A stretch of DNA of 64,000 nt from positions 1 through 64,000 of the forward strand of contig DEQQ01000018.1 of the NCBI GenBank assembly GCA_002360455.1. The letters are read 5' to 3'. This document shows positions 1-7,979 of this stretch, in pieces (position 1 is the stretch's first letter; each line of letters begins with the position of its first letter). The position numbers and the translations under genes were made by a program. The notes below the pieces were generated by a model. The model made no database searches. It worked only from the letters and a program-made list of their open reading frames with translations, and was not told the origin of the DNA. The DNA comes from Saprospiraceae bacterium UBA3362 (GTDB taxonomy: Bacteria; Bacteroidota; Bacteroidia; Chitinophagales; Saprospiraceae).

Positions 1-2
1 GG

Positions 3-1001
3 AGGCCCTTTAGACCCCTTAGGTTCTTTATGTCAAATAGGATCTTTTCTTTTGGTTCGGTTTTTTTTTTGGATTTTTTAATGGTTAAATTAAAAGTTTT
101 TTTTTTAAATCTAAGCCAAATTCTTAGGGGGCCGGTTAAATATATAGAAAAAGAAATTTTAAAATACAGAAGAGGACAGACTGGTCAACCATGGCAATTT
201 ATTAATTTTTCTAGGGGAGAAGGTCATGCAATAACAAACGAAGAGGAGTATGGAAAACAAAACAGCGAAGATAAAAGAGAATTTCAAAAAGTAGCAAGCC
301 CAGATATATTGGCTATAAAAGGCTTAGGGCAATTTGAAAAATATAAAGTGGTGAGTTCATTTAGAACTCTTTTAGAAAGTTGGTACGTTTCTAATTTTAA
401 AATAGAATACGGAAGAAATTTAACAGAAACTGGTATTAGTTCTCATTTATCTGTTTCAGGTCATAATTTGGCTCAAGTTACAAAATACATGTATGATTAT
501 CATAGAGATACCTTTAATTCAATTTTGGAAAAATTGCCAAAAAGAATTCCAGGAATACATCAAGTAGAAGCTAAAGAAACAGAGGATGGAATGATCTTAT
601 TGAAATTTCAAGACTCAAATTTTAAAAATCCATTTTTATCCAAATTTGTTTCTGATGGAACTATAAAAATGTTTGCATATTTAATATTACTGAATGATCC
701 TAATCCACATCCATTGCTTTGTATAGAAGAGCCCGAAAACTATTTACATCCTGACTTACTATTACCATTGGCTGAAGAAATAAGAGAATACTCTGATCAC
801 GGTGGGCAGGTCTTTATTTCTACACATTCACCAGATTTTGTAAATGGTGTTGGTGTAGAAGAATTATTTTATTTAGTAAAATCAAATGGTTATACAGAAA
901 TAAAAGCAGCAAAAGATGATTCAAATGTAGTGGAATTAGCCAAGAATAATGGATTAGGTTGGCTGTGGAGAAATCACTATCTAGAGGGAGCCAACTTATG
1001 A
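3..1001 (+). CDS. AAA family ATPase (COG4637/AAA_21 type), 5' partial or damaged
   Basis: This is the C-terminal two thirds of an OLD/RecF-like AAA ATPase. Visible motifs are an ABC-like signature (VSDGTIKMFAY), Walker B (LLCIEEPENYLHP) and the switch histidine motif (STHSPDF). Similarity to the COG4637 family becomes clear from about base 130 (EKEILKYRRGQTG). The frame is open to base 3 and its first ATG is at 30. No Walker A is readable, and the first 130 bases are T-rich with long homopolymers, so the true N-terminus is missing, frameshifted or outside the window. The stop overlaps the start of the DUF4276 gene (ATGA), indicating translational coupling. Such pairs are plausible phage-defence modules; that role is inference. 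Confidence 0.8.
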   Translation, partial: RPFRPLRFFMSNRIFSFGSVFFLDFLMVKLKVFFLNLSQILRGPVKYIEKEILKYRRGQTGQPWQFINFSRGEGHAITNEEEYGKQNSEDKREFQKVASPDILAIKGLGQFEKYKVVSSFRTLLESWYVSNFKIEYGRNLTETGISSHLSVSGHNLAQVTKYMYDYHRDTFNSILEKLPKRIPGIHQVEAKETEDGMILLKFQDSNFKNPFLSKFVSDGTIKMFAYLILLNDPNPHPLLCIEEPENYLHPDLLLPLAEEIREYSDHGGQVFISTHSPDFVNGVGVEELFYLVKSNGYTEIKAAKDDSNVVELAKNNGLGWLWRNHYLEGANL

Positions 1002-1567
1002 TTACACTTCATATATTTACCGAAGAAATTTCTATAAAAAAGGTGCTTGACATAATATTACCTCAACTTATATCAAGCGAGATGAAATTTCGTATTTATC
1101 CACATCAAGGGAAAGATGACTTAAAAAAAGCAATAAAATCAACCGTACCTTTAATATCAAAAAATCTCAATTCAAGAATCATAATAGCGATTGATAATGA
1201 TAATAATGATTGTTTAAAGTTAAAGAATGAAATTAATGATTTAGTTGACATCTCTTGTCCTTATAAGATTAGAATCATTATTCAAGAATTAGAAGCTTGG
1301 TTTCTAGGAGACCTTACAGTTGTAGAAAAAGCTTTTTCAAAATTTAAGGCTTCTACGTATTCAAATAAAACAGAATTCAGAAATGTAGATACAATAATCA
1401 ATCCTTCCTATAAATTATTAAAGATAATACCCGACTATAGCAAATCGAGCTTTCTTCCTAAGCAAAGTACAGCTGAAAAAATAGCTAAATATCTAAATAT
1501 CTATAAAAATAAATCTGATAGTTTTAATCAATTCATAGGGGCAGTTAAGGAATTATGTAGCGTATAG
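998..1567 (+). CDS. DUF4276 family protein (TOPRIM-like partner of AAA ATPase)
   Basis: A small protein of about 189 residues. The start is taken at ATG 998 because it overlaps the ATPase stop and gives the family-like N-terminus MITLHIFTEE; a longer frame would begin at 959. Features are an early glutamate pair (TEE), an acidic cluster (IDNDNND) after a beta strand, and the diagnostic QELEAWFLGD segment of DUF4276. The Glu/Asp arrangement resembles a TOPRIM fold, as in OLD-family nucleases. Coupling to an AAA ATPase suggests an ATPase-nuclease two-component system, possibly antiviral. Family assignment is fairly sure; function is inferred. Confidence 0.8.
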   Translation: MITLHIFTEEISIKKVLDIILPQLISSEMKFRIYPHQGKDDLKKAIKSTVPLISKNLNSRIIIAIDNDNNDCLKLKNEINDLVDISCPYKIRIIIQELEAWFLGDLTVVEKAFSKFKASTYSNKTEFRNVDTIINPSYKLLKIIPDYSKSSFLPKQSTAEKIAKYLNIYKNKSDSFNQFIGAVKELCSV

Positions 1568-1662
1568 AAAGTAAAATTCTATTAATAACCCTAAAGTACA
1601 GAAATATGAATAAAGAATTCTGGTTATCCTTTATCATAGGTTTAGTCTTCTGATCAACAGGG

Positions 1663-2484
1663 ATGATACTGATTCACTTTGGCCTTACCAATTACGGATT
1701 TTCCCTGTTTGTTTTTCTTCCATTTATTCTTGGAACCATTTTGGGAGATTCCCTTGTAAAAAATATAAGTCTATATGGCTTAAGTATTTCTTTTGGCGTT
1801 TTCATTTCACTATTATTAATTGGAAAGTTAGAAGGTATGGTTTGCATTTTATTGGCATTGCCTATAATTTTTTTCTTTATTGCTTTAGGCTTTTTTATTA
1901 GATATCTCCTCGGGAGGAAACAGAGTCAAGAAAAAGATAAAATCAAAAGTACCATTGCACCCTATTTTATTTTCTTAATCATAAGTTTTTCGGAAAAACA
2001 TATATTTGGGAATGATCAAGAAATTATAGTTGTAAAAACAGAAATGATCTTACCCTATAACTCCATGCAAGTCTATGATGCAATAAAATCTGTCGATACT
2101 CTCATTGCAGAAAAACCATTTTTGATGAAACTCGATCTGCCCATTCCGACCAAGTGCATCCTTGAAAAGGAAGAAGTAGGTGGACTGCGCACCTGCCACT
2201 TTTCAGGTGGTAGTATAACAGAAAAAATTACGGAGTTGGAACGTGGCAAGCTTTTGAAAATGGATGTGATAGAATACCAGCTCACTGGAAGAAAATGGCT
2301 TGGATTCAGAGAGGCCATTTATTATTTTGAAAAAATTACTGCTGATAGCAGCAAGATCACAAGAGTGACCACATACAGTTCAGAACTTAAGCCAAGATTT
2401 TATTGGGAGCCCTTAGAAAAATGGGCTATAGCCCAAGAGCATGAATATGTTTTTGAAAATTTGAAAAGGGATTTAGGAAAATGA
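1663..2484 (+). CDS. Membrane protein with C-terminal SRPBCC/START-like domain, possibly N-terminally disrupted
   Basis: The protein has 273 residues, with about three hydrophobic helices in the first 90 and then a soluble part from about residue 120. That part (EMILPYNSMQVYDAIKS, then a beta-rich stretch and a final helix) resembles a polyketide-cyclase/SRPBCC fold. The true start may be ATG 1606: codons 1606-1650 encode a hydrophobic N-terminus in the same frame, but a TGA at 1651-1653 interrupts it, so translation probably begins at 1663. The last codon overlaps the HNH gene start (ATGA). No specific function can be given. Confidence 0.7.
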   Translation: MILIHFGLTNYGFSLFVFLPFILGTILGDSLVKNISLYGLSISFGVFISLLLIGKLEGMVCILLALPIIFFFIALGFFIRYLLGRKQSQEKDKIKSTIAPYFIFLIISFSEKHIFGNDQEIIVVKTEMILPYNSMQVYDAIKSVDTLIAEKPFLMKLDLPIPTKCILEKEEVGGLRTCHFSGGSITEKITELERGKLLKMDVIEYQLTGRKWLGFREAIYYFEKITADSSKITRVTTYSSELKPRFYWEPLEKWAIAQEHEYVFENLKRDLGK

Positions 2485-3554
2485 GCAATACAAATACTCC
2501 ACTCGACTCCATTTCCTTTGATCACCAAGACAAAGATTTATTTTTATTGGACAATCTTAGCCTCAAAGCAGATGCGATTAAACATTCCATTCTGCCACGA
2601 ATGACGGTGATAGCCAATGAATTGGTTTTTATTATGAATCAGATTTACGGTTTTAATATATTGGAGGATAGTTCTATTGTAAAGTCTCCAAATTTTCGGA
2701 CCACCAAAAACAGGGCATCAGTAAAACTCAATTATAATTATTGTATTAGTGGCATTTCTGGAGTTAGGAAAAATAATTATTGGATAGGCTTTGAAAAGAA
2801 AAATAGCAAAACCGCAAATGTTCTTCCTTTTAAATTGGAATTTAATCTTGATGATTCTGGATTATTTTTTATGTTACATAATATGTACTTGAATGATTGG
2901 AAAGTCGAAAGTTTAAATAAATTATTCCATTTTACCATTGCAAATTCTGCACTTATTCAATCTTTGTTACTTTTATCAAAATCATCACCCAGTTTATTTT
3001 ATGACAAGGATTCTGCACCAATACTTCCATTTAAAGATCACATAGAATTACATATAGAAAAGGAATGGCGTGAATTAATATATGAAGGTCCTATAATAAA
3101 ATTTCCAATCTCTAATAGTGAAATAAAAAGTTTGATTATTGGAGCGCTCTATTTGAGTCCAATATATTTGGCTTACATCAACATTGCAAAAAATCAAGAA
3201 TCAAATTTTGAAGAATATGTCAAGCTACTCAATCAATGGCTTAAGACAAATCCAAATTACTTTACAGAAAAAGTTGATCCATTAACTGAAAAAAATATTC
3301 CAAATATTGATCTTGAAAGTTTGGATTTAAAAATAAAAGTAATGCAGGGTATTAGATGGCAGGTTTTTCAAAGAGACTTATGGAGATGCGTGTCGTGTGG
3401 TAGAAGCTCTGAGGACAATGTAATTCTTCATGTAGACCATATTATACCCCGATCTAAAGGCGGTCAAGATAAACTGGAAAATTACCAGACACTTTGTCAT
3501 ATATGCAATATTGGTAAAAGTAACAAAGACAATACGAATTTAAGGAATAGATGA
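2481..3554 (+). CDS. HNH endonuclease domain protein
   Basis: The C-terminal 60 residues form a classic HNH nuclease. They contain CxxC (CVSCG), the HVDHIIPRSKGG core with the catalytic DH, the following asparagine in LENYQTLC, and a second CxxC (CHIC), the two CxxC pairs being expected to bind zinc. The preceding 280 residues match nothing I recognise and have no clear membrane helix. The gene overlaps the membrane/SRPBCC gene by four bases, so the two are probably co-expressed. Its place beside an ATPase/DUF4276 pair is compatible with a defence or mobile context, but that is inference. Confidence 0.85.
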   Translation: MSNTNTPLDSISFDHQDKDLFLLDNLSLKADAIKHSILPRMTVIANELVFIMNQIYGFNILEDSSIVKSPNFRTTKNRASVKLNYNYCISGISGVRKNNYWIGFEKKNSKTANVLPFKLEFNLDDSGLFFMLHNMYLNDWKVESLNKLFHFTIANSALIQSLLLLSKSSPSLFYDKDSAPILPFKDHIELHIEKEWRELIYEGPIIKFPISNSEIKSLIIGALYLSPIYLAYINIAKNQESNFEEYVKLLNQWLKTNPNYFTEKVDPLTEKNIPNIDLESLDLKIKVMQGIRWQVFQRDLWRCVSCGRSSEDNVILHVDHIIPRSKGGQDKLENYQTLCHICNIGKSNKDNTNLRNR

Positions 3555-3953
3555 TAATAGAATTTATTTTATATCATTTTTATCCGCCAAAAATAAGTAA
3601 AAAAACAGGAGTATAGATGCCGCTGAACCATTATGTTTGAGTTACAAACAATACGCATCACGATGGATAAAGGTAAAAAATTTGTCGGACAGCGCTACTT
3701 TATCCATTATATGAGTGTATTCCTAATTCTTCACTCCAGCACATCGTTAGAAAGCATAACTACAACAGGTTTTATAAGCGAATTCCCATTATAGTCCATT
3801 TAATTAGATTATTGTATGGTGTTTTTCACGACTACGTATCCTAACAACAAACAGCATCTAATAAGTACAGTTATCCTGAAACCAATAAAAACCTTAACCA
3901 ACCAACAAAAGCCCATCTGTAATCGGTTTCAAGAACTTTGGATTTGGAGCTTG
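3555..3953. other. Intergenic stretch without a supported gene
   Basis: This AT-rich convergent intergenic stretch lies between the HNH gene and the TPR gene. A 61-codon open frame starting at 3816 has no recognisable protein features and runs into the terminator for the opposite strand, so I do not call it. I see no RNA gene or mobile-element ends. Confidence 0.5.
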
Positions 3954-3960
3954 TTTTTTT

Positions 3961-3997
3961 TAAAAAAAATGAGGGCAATGCCATACAACATTGCCCT
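3961..3997 (-). terminator. Rho-independent terminator downstream of the TPR gene
   Basis: A 9-bp stem (3972-3980 with 3989-3997, AGGGCAATG/CATTGCCCT) with an 8-base loop is followed, on the minus strand, by a run of eight T (A-run 3962-3969). It lies about 35 bases after the stop of the minus-strand TPR gene. Confidence 0.8.
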
Positions 3998-4031
3998 GTA
4001 GTTCTGCTCCATAGTTATCAGTTTCTAGAAA

Positions 4032-4541
4032 TTACATTGATAGTTTTTTCTTCCATTTCTTTGTAATTTCTTTTTTAGACTTAAGCCTGGCTTCTGTTTC
4101 TTCAAGCCAAGATTTCCAATCATTGTCATAAAGTTCTAATCTGAGCAAGTCCAAAAGCTTTGATGCCTTGGCAAATTCTCCTTGCATCTCAAGCCATTTG
4201 ATTTTCTTGCTGACAATGATGGACTTCTCCAATGCTTTTATTTTCATGGCAAAGTCAATCAACCTTTCGGCTTTTTCAAATTCTCCTGTCTCCAAATAAG
4301 CATCAATAAGATATGGATAAACTTTTACAGCATCCATATCTGCCGCAAGAGCATCTTCGTAATACTTGATGGCTTCTCCCTGATCTTGAAAAATTTCTGC
4401 ATACATTCGCCCTGCCAACAACAAGGTATGTGGATTTTGATCATTGTAGGACAATGCATACTGTATGGATTGAATGGCCTCTTCCATGTTGCATGGATAA
4501 TAGTCCATGGCTTTGAGTAAGTATAAATTTACATGTTTCAT
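4032..4541 (-). CDS. TPR repeat protein
   Basis: A soluble protein of 169 residues made mostly of amphipathic helix pairs with TPR-like spacing: NPHTLLLAGRMYAEIFQDQ, then AIKYYEDALAADMDAVKVYP, then LIDAYLETGEFEKAERLI. It has no signal peptide or membrane helix and ends in a lysine-rich tail. It begins 18 bases after the rtcB stop, so the two genes are probably one transcript ending at the terminator near 3970. The role is unknown; TPR proteins are usually protein-binding adaptors. Confidence 0.75.
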   Translation of the reverse strand: MKHVNLYLLKAMDYYPCNMEEAIQSIQYALSYNDQNPHTLLLAGRMYAEIFQDQGEAIKYYEDALAADMDAVKVYPYLIDAYLETGEFEKAERLIDFAMKIKALEKSIIVSKKIKWLEMQGEFAKASKLLDLLRLELYDNDWKSWLEETEARLKSKKEITKKWKKKLSM

Positions 4542-4559
4542 TTTTCTAAATTTAAAATA

Positions 4560-5951
4560 TTAATAATTCATTTTCACAAATTTGGGAGTGAATGTCCCGA
4601 TAATTTCTACCAATTCTGATTGCAATGCCATCACTCTTTGGATATCTTTGTAAGCCATTGGAGACTCATCTACATTTCCTCCAATTAAGCTCACTGCATT
4701 TTGCTGCAGAATTTTTTTCATCTCGCTCGTCGTAATCGAATTTTTACATTCTGCTCGGCTCATCTTTCTTCCGGCTCCATGTGATGCAGAATTTAAGCTC
4801 ATCTCATTTCCCAATCCTCTCACCAAGTATCCTTCACTGGTCATAGATCCGGGAATGATTCCAAGTTGATCTCTAGCCGCGGGAGTAGCTCCTTTGCGAT
4901 GAACAATAAATTCTTCGCCATTATGAATTTCCTTCCATGCAAAATTGTGATGATTCTCTATCGTACACAGCACTCTTTTGCCAAGAGCTTTGGACAATCG
5001 TCTGTGAATATCTTCATGACAAGCACAGGCATACTCTCCGGCCAAATTCATGGCTGCCCAATATTCTTTTCCATCATGAGAGTCCAAATCGAGCCAAGCA
5101 AGATGTTGGATGCTTGATGGAAGAGGACAAGTTTTCATGGCAATCTTAGTATAATGTTTCGCTATGTTCGCACCAAGACTGCGTGAACCGCTGTGAGATA
5201 ACACTGCAAAATATTTGCCTTCAGGCAAACCCTTAATGCTATTCTCTGCAATCTCCACAATTCCAAATTCGACAAAATGATTTCCTCCGCCGGAAGTCCC
5301 AAGCTGCTGGATTGCTTTGGAATGAAGCTGTTTCAAAATAGGGATTTGCTTAAACTCGTCCCTGTGAAGTATGGCATGATCAGACTTAATCTTATGAGTT
5401 TCACTCATTCCGAACTTTGTATTTTCGTTCAGAATTTTAAGAATAGAATCCTCTCTACCTCTCCAGAAATCTTCTGCCAAGTCAAATACAGAAAGCGACA
5501 TTCTGCATCCTATGTCAACGCCTACACCATAAGGTATTACAGCATTCTTGGTGGCCAATACAGAACCTATAGGCAATCCGTATCCTGCATGTGCATCCGG
5601 CATCAAAGCACCTGAAACAGCTATGGGAAGACGCAATGCATCATAAAACTGTTGCTTGGCATCATCTTCAATTTCGTTCTCTCCAAAAACAGTATGACTC
5701 ACTCTTGAAGGAAGCAGTTTGTGAGCTGTAACTTTTTTAGGTTGAACAAGATACTCTGCCAATCGACCCCATTTTGCATCTCCAAGAAATGATTCCGGTT
5801 GATGCAAAACGGATTGTGCCATAGACAGTACATTAGCTTTGCTAAGTCGTTTTAGTTTTAAACTTGTAATTATTCCTAATGCTATATTGATTGCATTATT
5901 TTGCGGAAATCCCAGTGTGAGTAATTCCTTACCCGAAATTTTAATTTTCAT
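4560..5951 (-). CDS. rtcB: RNA-splicing ligase RtcB
   Basis: RtcB joins RNA ends carrying 2',3'-cyclic or 3'-phosphate to 5'-OH using GTP and Mn2+. The 463-residue protein shows the family motifs in order: MPDAHAGYGLPIGS (about 118-130), the metal-binding cysteine in YGVGVDIGCRMS (Cys149), GTSGGGNHFVEFG, SHSGSRSLG, and the guanylylated histidine motif SHGAGRKMSR near residue 391. The length is normal. Upstream lies a separate promoter-small ORF-terminator unit (6182-6377), suggesting regulated read-through into this gene. No RtcR-like regulator or archease is adjacent. Confidence 0.95.
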   Translation of the reverse strand: MKIKISGKELLTLGFPQNNAINIALGIITSLKLKRLSKANVLSMAQSVLHQPESFLGDAKWGRLAEYLVQPKKVTAHKLLPSRVSHTVFGENEIEDDAKQQFYDALRLPIAVSGALMPDAHAGYGLPIGSVLATKNAVIPYGVGVDIGCRMSLSVFDLAEDFWRGREDSILKILNENTKFGMSETHKIKSDHAILHRDEFKQIPILKQLHSKAIQQLGTSGGGNHFVEFGIVEIAENSIKGLPEGKYFAVLSHSGSRSLGANIAKHYTKIAMKTCPLPSSIQHLAWLDLDSHDGKEYWAAMNLAGEYACACHEDIHRRLSKALGKRVLCTIENHHNFAWKEIHNGEEFIVHRKGATPAARDQLGIIPGSMTSEGYLVRGLGNEMSLNSASHGAGRKMSRAECKNSITTSEMKKILQQNAVSLIGGNVDESPMAYKDIQRVMALQSELVEIIGTFTPKFVKMNY

Positions 5952-6181
5952 TTGAATAATTTTTTTTAAAAAATAAATGGATTAAATAGACGACCGCTTT
6001 AGGCACAGAAATTCCATATCCTTTCCAAACAGAAAGAATGAATGATAAAAAAATCAATGAATAATGAAGCAAGCTGCGCTTACTGCGGTCAGTTAAAATA
6101 AATTGTCGTGAAAAATTCTATCTCGACCATGAGAGAACCTCAGATCGGAGACAGTAATGCTTTTTTATAAACAGCAATAAA

Positions 6182-6208
6182 AAAGCCCAAAGTGTTGCTT
6201 CGGGCTTT
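6182..6208 (-). terminator. Terminator/attenuator hairpin upstream of rtcB
   Basis: A stem of AAAGCCC (6182-6188) with GGGCTTT (6202-6208) and a 13-base loop is followed by a T-tract on the minus strand. It ends the short transcript starting near 6340, about 25 bases after the stop of the 26-codon ORF and 230 bases before rtcB. A second inverted repeat (ATTAGT/ACTAAT, 6211-6234) sits just before it. Confidence 0.7.
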
Positions 6209-6232
6209 CATTAGTCTAGAATTAGAAACTAA

Positions 6233-6313
6233 TCAAGAGAAATGAAAACCACGAAGAGTCGCACCGGTAAAGGGTCCTACAGGAGTCGACATTTGCAGAT
6301 TTTGTTTTAGCAT
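6233..6313 (-). CDS. Putative 26-residue leader peptide
   Basis: A 26-codon ORF (ATG at 6313, TGA at 6235-6233) begins about 27 bases after the predicted transcription start and ends just before a terminator. It starts MLKQNLQMS and ends TGATLRGFHFS, with three Phe and one His near the end. The promoter-ORF-terminator order is that of a translational attenuator leader for rtcB; alternatively it is a small RNA encoding a peptide. I do not recognise the peptide. Confidence 0.5.
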   Translation of the reverse strand: MLKQNLQMSTPVGPFTGATLRGFHFS

Positions 6314-6347
6314 TTAATCTTCGTTTAAGTTGTGAACAATAATGACG

Positions 6348-6377
6348 CAAAGATAATGGTTGGATTTCATTATCCAA
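6348..6377 (-). promoter_or_regulatory. Bacteroidota-type promoter for the leader/rtcB unit
   Basis: On the minus strand TTG (6377-6375) is separated by exactly 19 bases from TATCTTTG (6355-6348), matching the TTG-N19-TAnnTTTG consensus. The predicted start of transcription is near 6340. Confidence 0.75.
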
Positions 6378-6416
6378 TATTTTTTTTGCAAAATATTTGC
6401 AAACCTTTTTCCATCC

Positions 6417-7979
6417 TCACTGTATGATCACCACCTTATCTATTTTAATTACTTTTTCTTGCTCCAAAATATGCAGTACATACAAGCCCTGCGACAGGTG
6501 ATCTATTTTGAGTTCTATATTCTGCCTTAGCACTATTTTCTTATCATATACGATTTTTCCTTCTATATTACTCAGCATAATTCTTAGATTATATTCTTTC
6601 TCCAAGTCGGTAGAACTTATATGTAACCGGTTTCTCCAAAAGCTGGAATATAGTAAATGCTCTGCTGTTTTGGGAAGCACTTCTGTGGGACTATCACATG
6701 CACTTCCTTGTAACACACCATTGCGGAAATTGGGAAAAAAAGGTAGTCCGCCATCCATGTAATTTGGCAATCGAAAATCATGATTACGAAGATCACAGGC
6801 TTTTCCATACTCTTCCGGCTTGTGTAGTGTATGAAAATAATAACCATTGGTACCGAATACAGTAAAATATATCTTATCATCCAGTGCCAATCTTCCAACG
6901 AAAAATAAAGTGCTATATGAATTTTCAATCAATACAGAGTCCCAAGCTCCTACATGAACTGGTTTATAATTTCTTTCATTTCTCCTTTTTACTTCATACT
7001 GATAGATATTAAGGATAGAGTTCACATAGAGATATTTTCCACTTGGCGAAAAAGCACAGTTCCCATTGATGAGAAAAGTATCCGGAAAGGACTGTATGCT
7101 CGGCTTGGAAAATATTCCTCTGCATCTGTCAAACTCCATCATCTCCACTCCTTCTTGCGGTATCACTCTTGCCATCATATTCTCCTCTCTATTGAAGATC
7201 ATATTCCCATTGAGATCTCCTCGAAAATAGGCACTGCCTATCTGCTGCTCATGATGCAAATAAACTCCTTGAGAATCTATAAGAAAAAAATAATACAAGG
7301 GTTCTCCTATCTTTCTTGCTACTACCCAGTAATCCTTGCCATTGCCATGCTTACAGACAGCAAACTCATTTTCTGCTATTTCTCCATCAAGCAATATTCT
7401 GTTTTTATCCGAAGCAATATACCTAGTCTGAACACTGTCATAAGCAAATGTACTTACATACAACTTATCACATTTGTACTCTGGAAGTCTTCCTTCCACT
7501 TTCCCGAATTCCACTCTCTTATGCAATAATATATATTCTCCCTTCCTATAGGGTATAGGAAGAAAAATTGCCCCATCACTTATCGGATATCCAAAACCTA
7601 AAAATCCCTGCCAAAAATTACCCGGATTGATAGTGTCTCCACCTTGCATGATCTTATGCTTATCATCAAATATATTGTGCCCATCGGTATAGGCTACCAG
7701 CTTCCCTGCTTCATCAGAAATACAGGCACAGGTGAAGGAAGTATAACAAATATTTTTAATGCTGGTATCCAAATGAATTTTTAGCCCTTGCTTAAATTCA
7801 AATCTCATTAATCCTTCACCGGACCCTCCTGGAGTAGGATTCTTATAGGGTTCCCCTCTTCCTATTATCCAATTCAGATCGTGGAACTGAGCCACACCAC
7901 GATCTTGAATCAATAGTATAGCTAAAAACAGAAGGATTTTAATATTTACCAAGCTTGAGTATTTCTGTAGTCTGCTCAT
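6417..7979 (-). CDS. Secreted beta-propeller-like protein with T9SS type A sorting domain
   Basis: This 520-residue protein starts with a signal peptide (hydrophobic ILLFLAILLIQ, cleavage likely after GVAQ). The middle has beta-propeller-type segments such as FSPSGKYLYV and repeated WxV/YxF strands. The last 80 residues are a T9SS type A sorting domain (RIMLSNIEGKIVYDK then LSQGLYVLHI). The start at 7979 overlaps the end of the upstream beta-helix gene by 41 bases; no later ATG precedes the signal peptide, so the overlap appears real. It is predicted to be exported and anchored on the cell surface; the ligand or substrate is unknown. Confidence 0.8.
   Translation of the reverse strand: MSRLQKYSSLVNIKILLFLAILLIQDRGVAQFHDLNWIIGRGEPYKNPTPGGSGEGLMRFEFKQGLKIHLDTSIKNICYTSFTCACISDEAGKLVAYTDGHNIFDDKHKIMQGGDTINPGNFWQGFLGFGYPISDGAIFLPIPYRKGEYILLHKRVEFGKVEGRLPEYKCDKLYVSTFAYDSVQTRYIASDKNRILLDGEIAENEFAVCKHGNGKDYWVVARKIGEPLYYFFLIDSQGVYLHHEQQIGSAYFRGDLNGNMIFNREENMMARVIPQEGVEMMEFDRCRGIFSKPSIQSFPDTFLINGNCAFSPSGKYLYVNSILNIYQYEVKRRNERNYKPVHVGAWDSVLIENSYSTLFFVGRLALDDKIYFTVFGTNGYYFHTLHKPEEYGKACDLRNHDFRLPNYMDGGLPFFPNFRNGVLQGSACDSPTEVLPKTAEHLLYSSFWRNRLHISSTDLEKEYNLRIMLSNIEGKIVYDKKIVLRQNIELKIDHLSQGLYVLHILEQEKVIKIDKVVIIQ

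Noticed and set aside
3816..4001. 61-codon open frame in the HNH-TPR intergenic region
   Set aside because: It has no recognisable domain, biased composition and overlaps the terminator of the opposite-strand TPR gene.
6182..6208. tRNA- or riboswitch-like element upstream of rtcB
   Set aside because: The sequence does not fold into a cloverleaf or any riboswitch core I know; terminator plus leader ORF explains it better.
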